DNA from: Legionellaceae bacterium
GTDB taxonomy: Bacteria > Pseudomonadota > Gammaproteobacteria > Legionellales > Legionellaceae
Assembly: GCA_029213075.1 (NCBI GenBank)
Contig: JARGPO010000066.1
Coordinates: 42,505-106,504 of the forward strand
Direction: 5' to 3'
Length of the DNA stretch: 64,000 nucleotides
Shown here: positions 28,097 to 37,568 of the stretch, in pieces
Layout: every line of letters begins with the position of its first letter
Position numbering within the stretch: the first letter of the stretch is position 1
Position numbers and translations under genes: made by a program
The notes under the pieces: generated by a model
The model's database searches: none
The model's input: the letters and a program-made list of their open reading frames with translations, nothing else
Told to the model about the DNA's origin: nothing

Positions 28097-29203
28097 ATGA
28101 CATATACAGAAGCTGAAGTATCAACAGATGCATCACAAACAACAGGAGCACTTGGACTTGAATTACCTGAAATGGGTGCCGGAAGAATACAAGTTGACGA
28201 CAAAAAAATTATTAACTGCCGAGCAGACTTAAACCAATTAGTTCCATTCAAATATAAATGGGCATGGGACAAGTACTTAACTGGATGTGCTAACCATTGG
28301 ATGCCAAATGAAATAAGTATGAGTGCCGATCTTGCTTTATGGTGCGATCCAAATGGATTGTCAGAAGATGAGCGTTTAATTATATTACGTAACTTAGGTT
28401 TCTTCTCAACTGCTGACTCTCTAGTAGCTAATAACCTAGTTCTTGCTGTATATCGTCATATTACAAATCCTGAGTGTCGGCAGTATCTTCTTCGACAAGC
28501 ATTTGAAGAAGCTCTACATACTCATGCTTATCAATATATTATTGAAAGCTTGGCTCTTGATGAAGCTGCTGTGTTTAATATGTACCGAGAAATTCCATCT
28601 GTTGCAACTAAAGCTGCATGGGCTCTACCATTTACTCAAAGCCTTGGCGATCCCAACTTCCACACTGGAACTCCAGAAGCAGATCAAAGATTATTAAGAG
28701 ATTTAATTGCGTTTTATGTTGTATTTGAAGGAATTTTCTTCTACGTTGGCTTTACTCAAATTCTATCTATGGGTCGACGAAACAAGATGGTCGGAACATC
28801 TGAGCAATTTCAGTATATTCTCAGAGATGAATCAATGCATATGAATTTTGGTATTGATGTAATTAATCAAATTAAAATAGAAAATCCAAGCATATGGACT
28901 GATAAATTTAAAGAAGAAATGATTACATTAATCAAAGAAGGTGTTGAACTAGAATATCAATATGCAAAAGACACTATGCCACACGGAATATTAGGTATGA
29001 ATGCTGAAATGTTTGAAGAGTATATTCACTTCATAGCAAACCGAAGACTGACTCAAATTGGGTTAGCAGAGCAATATCCTGGAGCAGAAAATCCTTTCCC
29101 TTGGATGAGTGAAATGATGGATCTTAAAAAAGAAAAGAACTTCTTTGAAACAAGAGTTATTGAATACCAAGCTGGAGGAACATTAAGCTGGGAAGACGAA
29201 TAA
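28097..29203 (+). CDS. nrdB: Class Ia ribonucleotide reductase, beta subunit
   Basis: This subunit makes and stores the tyrosyl radical. The 368-residue protein has the iron-ligand motifs [12 protein letters not shown] (about residues 131-142) and [10 protein letters not shown] (about 243-252), plus [13 protein letters not shown] between them. It follows nrdA by 43 bases with GGAAT as a modest ribosome binding site. It ends close to the start of the decayed repeat element at 29220. Confidence 0.97.
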   Translation: MTYTEAEVSTDASQTTGALGLELPEMGAGRIQVDDKKIINCRADLNQLVPFKYKWAWDKYLTGCANHWMPNEISMSADLALWCDPNGLSEDERLIILRNLGFFSTADSLVANNLVLAVYRHITNPECRQYLLRQAFEEALHTHAYQYIIESLALDEAAVFNMYREIPSVATKAAWALPFTQSLGDPNFHTGTPEADQRLLRDLIAFYVVFEGIFFYVGFTQILSMGRRNKMVGTSEQFQYILRDESMHMNFGIDVINQIKIENPSIWTDKFKEEMITLIKEGVELEYQYAKDTMPHGILGMNAEMFEEYIHFIANRRLTQIGLAEQYPGAENPFPWMSEMMDLKKEKNFFETRVIEYQAGGTLSWEDE

Positions 29204-29219
29204 GAAACTTCATCATCTA

Positions 29220-29831
29220 GGATTATTGACAACTGTTCCCTAGATCCTAGATGCCTCGGCTTATCCGAGGCATCTAGGAAAATGCTCAATTAAGAACAAA
29301 TTTCTTCATATAAATCATCTCAAACAGAATTAATTTTCTCAATTAAATTTGATTTCCACAGTTTAGGCCAATTTTTAAAACGCTTTTCACGGCAAGCGGC
29401 CTCTAAATAGGTCGGACGTATATCATAATAGACCAACATATGTACATTATAAATAACAGAAAATCCTGGATTAACCTGATTTTTATGTCCCCATGCACAC
29501 TTAATTAAATCAGATGATGAGCCTTATTGAGAAACAAATAGCTTTTTTGTTTTAAACTCCCCAACTCGACCAAATTGAGCATAAGTATAGGCATTGCAAA
29601 CAAGGCAATGACAAATTTTTCAGTGAATAAGTGTTCAAAATTAATATGCTTCTGCCCAGTATTTCAAACTCGTTTTTGTACTTAGTGTCAGAACCGTATA
29701 TAATACGAATTTGCTCTTATCAAGCAGTGTATTTTAGGTTTATTGAAGCATAGGTTTTAGTTTGACCATCTTCTGGATGCCTCGGACAAGCCGAAGCACG
29801 TAGGCTCTAGGGGCCAATTGTAAACATACCC
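29220..29831 (+). mobile_element. Decayed 612-bp element with long inverted-repeat ends
   Basis: The left end (29220 to about 29277) and the reverse complement of the right end (about 29772-29831) match over roughly 60 bases. Both read GG-x-T-x-x-TTGACAA/TTTACAA..., CCCTAGA, CCTA, then TGCxTCGGCTTxTCCGAGGCATC. TA lies on both outer edges. The outermost bases resemble the TIR of the 160-bp miniature elements, so this is a related but larger and older member. The inner arms contain a strong hairpin, GATGCCTCGG CTTAT CCGAGGCATC. It accounts for most of the gap between nrdB and the next gene. Confidence 0.7.
29320..29523 (-). pseudogene. Remnant of a GIY-YIG (URI-type) nuclease
   Basis: The minus strand, closed by TGA at 29320-29322, reads SSSDLIKCAWGHKNQVNPGF, then YNVHMLVYYDIRPTYLEAAC, then REKRFKNWPKLWKSNLIEKI. 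This is the C-terminal two thirds of small GIY-YIG proteins (compare DLIKRVWEHK, HLLVYYE, REKQLKKWxRxWKxxLIExxNP). The preceding codon is TAA in frame and the GIY-YIG strand itself is not recognisable, so the gene is dead or N-terminally rearranged. It lies inside the inverted-repeat element. Confidence 0.75.
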
Positions 29832-29919
29832 TAGTTAAAATGTTTTAACATATATACCATTGCGATAGTTACATTAGCAAGGGTATATTTTCATAAAAGT
29901 TTTAAATTTTGAGGATATA

Positions 29920-31830
29920 ATGGATGACCTGATATTATTTGGATTATCAGCAGATATGCCTCATTATGGGCATATTCAAGCAATACAAACAGTCAAAGAA
30001 AAATTTCCTAAACACAGCATAATTGTTATGCCGTGTAGCGCTAACCCTCTAGGAAAAATAAATGAAAATGGGCAACCAATATACCCAACTAATGGCTATA
30101 TTCGTTGGCAAATATTATATAATTTTTATCAAAAATATGATCAAGATATTATCGTATCTCAGTATGAAGTAGCAATCAATACACCCTCAAAAACAATAGT
30201 TACAATAGAGCACCTAAAGCACACAAGTCTAACTGATATAAAAAATCAGATGGGATATGCCCTACCTAAATCTCGACTAATAAATCCAAACAATGTATCT
30301 CTTGTTATTGGTAGAGACTTAGTTGATGAACTTACCAAATGGGATGAATGGGAAGATATACTTAAGAATGCAACCTTAATAATTACCAACAGGGCTGGCT
30401 ATGCTGAAAGCACAGTTGACTCAATCAAAAGTTCCAAGCTTCGAAAATCCATTCAAAAAGGACTTATTGATGGTTCAGTAATTATGATAGACGTACCCCA
30501 AATAGAGATATCTTCAAGAAAACTAAAACGTATGATTCAAAATGGTATTAGTGATAATGAGCTGTTGAAATATATCCCTAGCCAAATTCTATCGTATATA
30601 AGATCACATCAATCAGATTTTTCTGTGGCATATTATCAAAATTCACAAGCAATAGAAGTTTATCATATAGCTATTCACGCTCTTAAAAGTGCAATTAATA
30701 AATTTAATGATAATAGAGAGTCATTGCTATCAGCATATATAGCCGATTTAGATGGCATTAGAGCCGTTAACAAATGGGATGCTGATGGATATAAATTAAA
30801 TGGGTGTCGATTAAAAATCAACCTGAAATTAGCCAACCCCTTATTAATACAAAAAATATACAACGATTGGATGAAAAATGATAACAGAGAATGGTTTAAA
30901 AATACAAAACCTGATGGTGAGATAATTTCTCCTGCAAGCTTTAAAGCAAACTTTAAGCTACTTGGCGCCTATGGAGAAAATAAAACCGTAGACGCATTAA
31001 TGTATGTATCTTACCCGACAGGAGAGTTAAAAATACTCGCTATTAAAAGAAATGATGATTGCGAGAGTCTTGCTATACCTGGAGGTTTTGATGAAACTAA
31101 TGTCATAGACTCTTGTATTAACGAATTATTGGAAGAATGCTTTAGTAAAAAAATGTTTGCTGATCATTCAATTAGTAGTATTTATCTTGATGAGTCAGAG
31201 ACAAGCTCACCATTATCAATTGATTTCAAACAAAGACTAATTTCTATTATCGAGAACAATTCTGCTAATCTCACAAGTGAGAATTTGAACTATATTATAA
31301 ATGAAGTTCATGTATTATCAGATACAACCCTGCCATCTCGATGTGTTCTAGACCTAATAAACTTAGTATTTAACTTTATTAAATCAAATGCTAGTAAAAC
31401 AATAGCGTTACAAGATATAAGCAAATTAAAGTGCTCTATATATAAAGAGTTTCTACCTGTTCAATATGAACGGCTAGAGAAATTCGTAATAGAGAATGGT
31501 AATGTAGGTCCTAGAGAGCTTTGTTATACTGACTCTAGAAATACAAACCTGGCCTGGATTTCAACAAAGACAGTGCAATTTCATTTAAAAGAGAATGACT
31601 TTTTAGAGTTATTAAATGAGTGTGGTTTAGAATTATCTGGTGGAGATGATGCTAAAAGCGCATCACTAGTATCAATTATAGATTTTTGCACAGGAGAAAA
31701 CAGGAGACACTCATTCCACTCATTTTTGGTTATGCGTGGTTTGGCTAAGTTAATTGAAGATAGAAAAATTATGCTTAATGCTGATCTTATGAAATGTCTC
31801 GAAATTAAAATTAAAAATACTCAGCAATAA
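29920..31830 (+). CDS. NadD-like adenylyltransferase fused to a NUDT9-type Nudix domain
   Basis: A 636-residue protein behind GAGGATATA. Residues 1 to about 235 match nicotinate-mononucleotide adenylyltransferases: LFGLSADMPHYGH (HxxH at 15 and 18), WDEWEDILKNATLIITNR, VPQIEISSRKLKRMI. Residues from about 360 follow human NUDT9/TRPM2-type ADP-ribose pyrophosphatases: ILAIKRNDDCESLAIPGGFDE (GG at 388), NELLEEC with Glu405/406, a roughly 120-residue insertion, then TDSRNTNLAWISTKTVQFHL (about 537), GGDDAKSASLVSI and a final SFHSF. The Nudix box is degenerate: its Arg is Asn and the loop is one residue short. Expected role: NAD synthesis and ADP-ribose breakdown; activity of either half is unproven. 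Confidence 0.8.
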   Translation: MDDLILFGLSADMPHYGHIQAIQTVKEKFPKHSIIVMPCSANPLGKINENGQPIYPTNGYIRWQILYNFYQKYDQDIIVSQYEVAINTPSKTIVTIEHLKHTSLTDIKNQMGYALPKSRLINPNNVSLVIGRDLVDELTKWDEWEDILKNATLIITNRAGYAESTVDSIKSSKLRKSIQKGLIDGSVIMIDVPQIEISSRKLKRMIQNGISDNELLKYIPSQILSYIRSHQSDFSVAYYQNSQAIEVYHIAIHALKSAINKFNDNRESLLSAYIADLDGIRAVNKWDADGYKLNGCRLKINLKLANPLLIQKIYNDWMKNDNREWFKNTKPDGEIISPASFKANFKLLGAYGENKTVDALMYVSYPTGELKILAIKRNDDCESLAIPGGFDETNVIDSCINELLEECFSKKMFADHSISSIYLDESETSSPLSIDFKQRLISIIENNSANLTSENLNYIINEVHVLSDTTLPSRCVLDLINLVFNFIKSNASKTIALQDISKLKCSIYKEFLPVQYERLEKFVIENGNVGPRELCYTDSRNTNLAWISTKTVQFHLKENDFLELLNECGLELSGGDDAKSASLVSIIDFCTGENRRHSFHSFLVMRGLAKLIEDRKIMLNADLMKCLEIKIKNTQQ

Positions 31831-31858
31831 TATCGATAACTGTGACATGTTGAAACTT

Positions 31859-31924
31859 AGATATCTCATAAGAGATATCTTTGACTAATCGTATTTTAAT
31901 GGACCACCCGGATTAACCGGGTGG
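31859..31924 (+). terminator. Two adjacent hairpins after the NadD-NUDT9 gene
   Basis: AGATATCTC/ATAA/GAGATATCT (31859-31880) has a nine-base stem and ends in a short T run. CCACCCGG/ATTAA/CCGGGTGG (31904-31924) is a perfect eight-base GC-rich stem without a T tract, followed by GTGGGCGTGGGC-like repeats. They are likely terminators or a small mobile-repeat remnant. The rest of the 31831-32071 gap shows nothing else. Confidence 0.5.
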
Positions 31925-32071
31925 CGTAGGCGTGGGCGTGGGCTCTGTTTTCTCATGTGGCTTAGGTTTTGTGATGAGTTATTTTAATACAAACTCAGAG
32001 GCAACTATAATTAAATGAGCAATACCAAGACGTTATGAAATAAATTAACCCGAATATAGATTTACCCAATA

Positions 32072-33274
32072 TTATCCAATAGCTCTAACACACCGAACAG
32101 GATCGAAGTTATCCTTCCTGCCTCTAATCTGGTCTCCATTACTAAAGTACTGAATCCAAGCGTAGAATCTATCGTCTGACGAGTCGGCAAGTTCGGTGGA
32201 GCTCCAATAATATCGACGAGAATCAAAGCCACCAACAGCTGATCTATTAGTATATAAACAGTTAACCTGGTCTTTTGCTGGCATGTACCAGTCAGTATAG
32301 CCATCATTTGAGTAGTTATCACAAACTTGTGCAGCATAAGTACTTCCATCATTATTGCCCAATATCGATATAATTTGATCAGTATTACTTGCCCCATCTG
32401 CATCACTTTGTGCATCTGTCTGTTGACGATATCCTCCCCACCGAATTAATGTGCTGCCATCAGCAAATGCATCAGAAGTAGCGGCAATGAAACTTTGTAA
32501 TTCATCTATTTCACTCAAACAACCTATTACCCCTCCTTGATATGAATCACCAACAGAGTATTCTGCTACTCTTATAGATATCTCATCACTATCTTGATTT
32601 AATGATTCAAGTGTGGCTGTAGCTACTCTAGTATTTTGAGTTAAAGGAAGAATAGGTTTAAATCTAAGTAAACAGCTTCCTTGAGGTGCAACAGAGGTAC
32701 AAGTTCCACTTACTGTCTCAACAGTACCTTCAAGTGGAGTACCTACAAAATTAAGAAAAAGGTTTGTCGCCGTGAGATTGGTTGATGTATTTTTAATCAC
32801 GAGAGTTTTAATTGGCCCTCCTGCAAAAAGATCTAACTGTGTATTAAGTACTTGTAACGACGCAACCGAAATTGAATTAGTTAAGGATATATTTAAACTA
32901 TTCCCAGCAGTTGTTTTATAACATTGAAGTGCGCTCCCTGAATTACATACTTCAGGAGCTATAACCACACTACTATTTAACAGCCTACCATCAACTTCAA
33001 ACTCTAAAATACAAGAATCACCACCCGATAATGTAAATGGATTAGAACATTTACCTGCTGTTGTAGTTTGTCGAATCCATGGCACATATTTCATCGCTAA
33101 CACGAATGTTTTAGCTGAGTTATTAGTTACTCGATATTGCACTGTCGATGTACTGTTTTTAGCTAGTTCAAGCTTGGTTGAAGTTAAAGGAGTTATTGTC
33201 CAGGGCGCTATCCCAGCATAACTGCTTCCTGCTACTAAAAAAACAAAAGCTGTTAAAAAAATTCTATATTTCAC
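32072..33274 (-). CDS. Secreted protein with C-terminal DUF1566 (Lcl-like) domain
   Basis: A 400-residue exported protein starting at GTG behind AGGGATATGAA. It has a clear Sec signal (MKYRIFLTAFVFLVAGSSYA, cleavage after AYA/SYA). Two Ig-like or choice-of-anchor style beta domains follow (about residues 21-240; paired Cys in GKCSNPFTLSGGDSCILEF and GTCTSVAPQGSCLLRF). The DUF1566 domain is C-terminal: NDGYTDWYMPAKDQVNCLY, YYWSSTE, DPVRCVRAIG. The same C-terminal domain occurs in the Legionella collagen-like adhesin Lcl. A surface or host-contact role is plausible, not shown. Confidence 0.8.
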   Translation of the reverse strand: MKYRIFLTAFVFLVAGSSYAGIAPWTITPLTSTKLELAKNSTSTVQYRVTNNSAKTFVLAMKYVPWIRQTTTAGKCSNPFTLSGGDSCILEFEVDGRLLNSSVVIAPEVCNSGSALQCYKTTAGNSLNISLTNSISVASLQVLNTQLDLFAGGPIKTLVIKNTSTNLTATNLFLNFVGTPLEGTVETVSGTCTSVAPQGSCLLRFKPILPLTQNTRVATATLESLNQDSDEISIRVAEYSVGDSYQGGVIGCLSEIDELQSFIAATSDAFADGSTLIRWGGYRQQTDAQSDADGASNTDQIISILGNNDGSTYAAQVCDNYSNDGYTDWYMPAKDQVNCLYTNRSAVGGFDSRRYYWSSTELADSSDDRFYAWIQYFSNGDQIRGRKDNFDPVRCVRAIG

Positions 33275-33522
33275 TTCATATCCCTATGTTAAATAAAACA
33301 GATAGTCCACAATAAAATCCATATTGTGAAAGTAGATTTCTAGCAGTTACTGGGGGGTTTACTTGCCAATGATGAGTAAGACCAAATTAAATTGCATAGC
33401 TATAAATATATGCATACTAACTAATATTGTTTGATTTTTAAAGATATCTATAGTTAGATTATAATTGAAATAATACAGATAATTAAGTAGTAGTCAATAC
33501 AAGTAGTACCAAATAAATTCCT

Positions 33523-35970
33523 CTACATATCTAAATTATCATGAGAATTACTACCTGATAACATTTTAGATACAACCTCTTGTGAGTCTAATCCGCCATT
33601 TTTTAAAATATCAACTACTTCATCTTCTTTTAAATTAAGAGTACAAATATCATCTACTCCGCTCACACCATGCTTTTTTGATAGTGTTTGTAAATTGGAT
33701 TTAAATGTAAATGCTTTTGCCAACTTCATAGCCATAACGGAGACATCTCCAGAAGAAGAAATATAGGCAAGTTCTTTTCCAAGGCTTGTTTGCCAAACCA
33801 AACAATTTTTTGCACCAGCAGCTTTAGCCTCCTCTACAGATTTATTAAGATAAACCTTAAAAACCCCAGAATCATCTTGAGCTAACGTTCTATTTGCAAA
33901 TGATTTTGGTACTGGTGATTGATTGGTTGTTTTAAAAAACTGCATTCCTGAACTAGTAATACTAGATCTTGAAACAGGTGAAGACCTGCCACTGGACAAA
34001 GGAGATGAGTTTTTGCTTGTCATAGGTGATGAACTTGCACTTGATTCTGGGGTAGTTCTACCACTGGAAGTTGGTGTGATATCTTGCGATGACACAGGTG
34101 AAACTCTCATCTTTTCTGGTTCTGATGGTGTTGCTTTTACAGAATAATTAGAGTCTATTTGCTCTGTCATTTCGGAGATAATTTGTATAGATTTATCAAC
34201 TCGAGCAGCCTGGAGTAATGTTTCATTATGAGCATTTTTCTCTTGAACTAATTCATTTAACCTATTTCTTGGAACTGAATTTAACACTAGAGACAATTTT
34301 TGAGGTCTGTTTATAACTGAATGAACTATATTTTCACCACGTTTATTCTTATCTTTCAAATTATCAATTAACTGAGGTGCCGATAATATAGATATTAAAT
34401 CAGTATAGTCATCCGCTGATTCTTTTACTGTATATGCAAGTATTCCATTACCAAGCTTATCCTTACTAGCAAAAATCCTATCTATTGAACTTGGTGTCAT
34501 GTATTCAAGTAACTCCAATTTTTCTTTAATTATAGCCAAAGCATATTTTGCATTCCCATTAGCAATTAAATTTGCCAAGTAATCTGGAAAATCCTTTGGA
34601 CTAATATTAAGCTCTGTTGCAACACCATCGTTACTATTTGGAACGACATAGTTATGCTTGGATATATCATTTACAACAGCATCAAAATGTGGGGTTTTTT
34701 GTGACTTAAAACCCGCATCTAGAACATAAGTAAAGTCAGTGCAAATTGATCCTTGATGGGTTACAACTTTACCTTTGGTTATTGAGTCAGCTACCATAAA
34801 TTCATCAGGATCTTCAACAGATTCTATAGTTTTATAATGTTTCTGATATCTATGAATAATTATGCTAATATCTTTATCTGACAATACATCTGAAAATCCA
34901 AATTCCTTAGAATGATCATTTAAAATTTTAATTAAAGAATATTCAACAGATTTCCCTTCCTCTAATGCATCTTTAACTGTCGATGCAATAATCTTGCTCA
35001 ACTCAGGATTTTTATCAAGCTGAAGTCCAAAATTTCGATCACTTATTGATTTTTCAGAACAATAAATATTTACCTCTGCTAAAAAAAACTGCGTTAATAA
35101 TGATAGTTTCTCTTTATCTATATTTGTTATTCGTCCAAAGGGGGACTCTTCTAATTCTTTTGAAAGAGTAACAGTACAATAACCAATTAATGCATCAATA
35201 TATGTGTCTATAGATAAATCGTCACTACCCATTTCAAAATCAATATACTCTTTGGTAACAGGCACTCCACCATTAGTAATCGTAAAGTCAGCATGAAGTT
35301 CACTATGCATGTACTTTTGTAATTGTGAAAATTCCTCTGTAGTGCTAATTTTATTAGTATTAAAAGATGATATGATCCTTTTTCTAGCTTTATTCAACAG
35401 AGAAGAGCTACTATCAATATTCAAGCTATCAAATGTATTTTTTAACTCTTTATAAAATACCTCCTGATCTATTCCTCTTTTAACACTAAAAGTTGGTTTA
35501 ACCGTATGAGTATGTGTATCTAGCCCAACACCTGGCCTTAAAATCATGGAATATAGATTACCAGATGTTTGTATGACTGATGCGATTGACTTTGGATATT
35601 TTGGATCTGATTTGTATAAGCCATCAAACTCATGATCATTTTGTATGGCATTTAACACGTTAATATATTTCTTTATTTGTACGAGACGATCTTTTTTACT
35701 ATTTTTAGCATGATGCTCGTCAGGTAGAACGGCTATATCACGCTCTAGAGCCTCTTTATATCTAATTAACGTATTTAAAGCTGAGTCTTTATTTTTACTA
35801 GCAGAGGCATATTTACCAAAAAATGTCTTTAAAGAGAGTGCAGATTTACATGTATTATCTGTACTTATGTCAACACCACCAACGATTGGCAGCAAAAGAT
35901 GAACTATATTTGTTTCTGGATTTACATAGATATATCTTGCTGTAATAGGTTCATGCATATCTATTGCCAT
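33523..35970 (-). CDS. Large candidate effector, Ser/Thr-Pro-rich, ankyrin-like stretch
   Basis: About 815 residues from the ATG at 35970 (a TTG four codons earlier is possible). No signal peptide or membrane helix is seen. Most of the protein is unrecognised. In the last third the stretch DKNKRGENIVHSVINRPQKL and NEKNAHNETLLQAARV-like sequence resembles one or two ankyrin repeats. It is followed by a low-complexity tract with six regularly spaced [S/T]P dipeptides (VSPVSS, ITPTSS, TTPESS, SSPMTS, SSPLSS, SSPVSR), alternating with SSGR. A structured C-terminal piece of about 120 residues follows. The composition looks like that of translocated proteins of intracellular bacteria; function unknown. 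Confidence 0.6.
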   Translation of the reverse strand: MAIDMHEPITARYIYVNPETNIVHLLLPIVGGVDISTDNTCKSALSLKTFFGKYASASKNKDSALNTLIRYKEALERDIAVLPDEHHAKNSKKDRLVQIKKYINVLNAIQNDHEFDGLYKSDPKYPKSIASVIQTSGNLYSMILRPGVGLDTHTHTVKPTFSVKRGIDQEVFYKELKNTFDSLNIDSSSSLLNKARKRIISSFNTNKISTTEEFSQLQKYMHSELHADFTITNGGVPVTKEYIDFEMGSDDLSIDTYIDALIGYCTVTLSKELEESPFGRITNIDKEKLSLLTQFFLAEVNIYCSEKSISDRNFGLQLDKNPELSKIIASTVKDALEEGKSVEYSLIKILNDHSKEFGFSDVLSDKDISIIIHRYQKHYKTIESVEDPDEFMVADSITKGKVVTHQGSICTDFTYVLDAGFKSQKTPHFDAVVNDISKHNYVVPNSNDGVATELNISPKDFPDYLANLIANGNAKYALAIIKEKLELLEYMTPSSIDRIFASKDKLGNGILAYTVKESADDYTDLISILSAPQLIDNLKDKNKRGENIVHSVINRPQKLSLVLNSVPRNRLNELVQEKNAHNETLLQAARVDKSIQIISEMTEQIDSNYSVKATPSEPEKMRVSPVSSQDITPTSSGRTTPESSASSSPMTSKNSSPLSSGRSSPVSRSSITSSGMQFFKTTNQSPVPKSFANRTLAQDDSGVFKVYLNKSVEEAKAAGAKNCLVWQTSLGKELAYISSSGDVSVMAMKLAKAFTFKSNLQTLSKKHGVSGVDDICTLNLKEDEVVDILKNGGLDSQEVVSKMLSGSNSHDNLDM

Positions 35971-36069
35971 ACCTAGTCCCAATTAAGATCTATATGTTTA
36001 AGTATAGACCTTAATCAGAAAGGTGCTTTTATAGATGCATTCTCAATTATTACTTTTATTGTAAGGGAT

Positions 36070-37563
36070 TTATTCCTTACGAAGATGCGGAAACAAAATA
36101 ACATCTCGAATTGATGCAGAGTCTGTGAATAACATTGCTAGTCTATCAATACCAATACCCTCACCTGCCGTTGGTGGCATGCCATACTCTAATGCTTCAA
36201 TGTAGTCATGATCATAATGCATGGCTTCTAAGTCCCCAGCATCTTTTTCTGCAACTTGCTTTTTAAATCGGTCGGCCTGATCTTCAGCATCGTTTAACTC
36301 AGAAAAACCATTAGCCAACTCTCTGCCGGCAATAAACAGCTCAAACCTATCTGTAATATCAGGATCTGCTGTTGAGCATCTTGCAAGCGGAGAAACTTCT
36401 GTAGGATATGCCATAACAAATGTTGGTTGAATCAATTTATGCTCTATAGTTTCTTCAAAGATAATTATTTGCAACTTCCCTATCCCATCAGAATCTTTAT
36501 ATTTAAAACCAAGTCTGTCTAAGACTGCTCTGCAACTCTCTACCGTTGCAATATCATTTTCAGATAGATCTTCATGAAACTGTAAAATTGCCTCTGGAAT
36601 TGTAATTCTTGCAAATGGTTTTGAAAAATCTATCTTTTCGCCCTGATAATCAATTTCGCGACTACCTAAAACTTCATCACATAAATAATGCATAAGCTCT
36701 TCAGTAAAATCCATCAGATCTATATAGTTCGCATAAGCTTGATAAAACTCTATCATTGTAAACTCAGGATTATGTCTTGTAGAAATACCTTCATTACGAA
36801 AGTTACGATTAATTTCATATACTCTTTCGAATCCACCAACAACTAATCTTTTTAGATAAAGCTCAGGTGCAATTCTTAAAAACATTTCCATATCAAGAGT
36901 GTTATGATGTGTTACAAATGGGCGAGCTAAAGCTCCGCCTGGAATTGTATGCATCATAGGAGTCTCAACTTCCAAAAATTTATGATTATCCATAAAGGTA
37001 CGAAAAGATTTTATAAGCTTAGATCTAATTAAAAACTTATCGCGACTATCTTTATTAGCAATTAAGTCAACATAACGTTTACGATATCTCTGCTCTTGAT
37101 CAGCTAGACCATGAAATTTATCTGGAAGAGGACGTAGAGATTTAGTAAGTAACAAAATATCAGTTGCGTGGACAGTTAACTCGCCTGTTTTAGTTATAAA
37201 CAAATAGCCAGTAATACCAACAATATCACCCAAGTCCCAATGTTTAAATTCTTCATACTTTTCTGCAACATTGTTTGCACGAACATAAACTTGTATTCGG
37301 CCAGCTACATCTTGAATATGTAAAAAGCTCGCTTTACCCATAATCCGTCTAAGTACAATCCTACCTGCAACTGATACTACTACTTTATTTTCAGCAAGCT
37401 CTTCACTACTAACGCAGCCATGAGACTGTAAAATATCTGCAGATAAATCTGTCGGCTTAAAATGATTAGGGAAATCAAAGCCTGTCTCTCTTAAATCAGC
37501 TAATTTTTTCTTACGATTTTGCAATATTTCATTTTCATCAAGTTCTTCAACTACATCAACCAT
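36070..37563 (-). CDS. lysS: Lysyl-tRNA synthetase (class II)
   Basis: The product charges tRNA-Lys. The 497-residue protein has an N-terminal OB fold ([33 protein letters not shown]), motif 2 ([23 protein letters not shown]) and motif 3 ([27 protein letters not shown]). It starts five bases after prfB behind GGGAG. The prfB-lysS pair is classical in gammaproteobacteria. Confidence 0.98.
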   Translation of the reverse strand: MVDVVEELDENEILQNRKKKLADLRETGFDFPNHFKPTDLSADILQSHGCVSSEELAENKVVVSVAGRIVLRRIMGKASFLHIQDVAGRIQVYVRANNVAEKYEEFKHWDLGDIVGITGYLFITKTGELTVHATDILLLTKSLRPLPDKFHGLADQEQRYRKRYVDLIANKDSRDKFLIRSKLIKSFRTFMDNHKFLEVETPMMHTIPGGALARPFVTHHNTLDMEMFLRIAPELYLKRLVVGGFERVYEINRNFRNEGISTRHNPEFTMIEFYQAYANYIDLMDFTEELMHYLCDEVLGSREIDYQGEKIDFSKPFARITIPEAILQFHEDLSENDIATVESCRAVLDRLGFKYKDSDGIGKLQIIIFEETIEHKLIQPTFVMAYPTEVSPLARCSTADPDITDRFELFIAGRELANGFSELNDAEDQADRFKKQVAEKDAGDLEAMHYDHDYIEALEYGMPPTAGEGIGIDRLAMLFTDSASIRDVILFPHLRKE

Positions 37564-37568
37564 GCTAT

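Noticed and set aside
31021..31140. Calling the C-terminal half of the NadD fusion a MutT-type 8-oxo-dGTPase
   Set aside because: The flanking motifs (RNTxxAW, GGDDA, terminal SHxF) fit NUDT9/TRPM2 ADP-ribose enzymes, and the Nudix box is degenerate.
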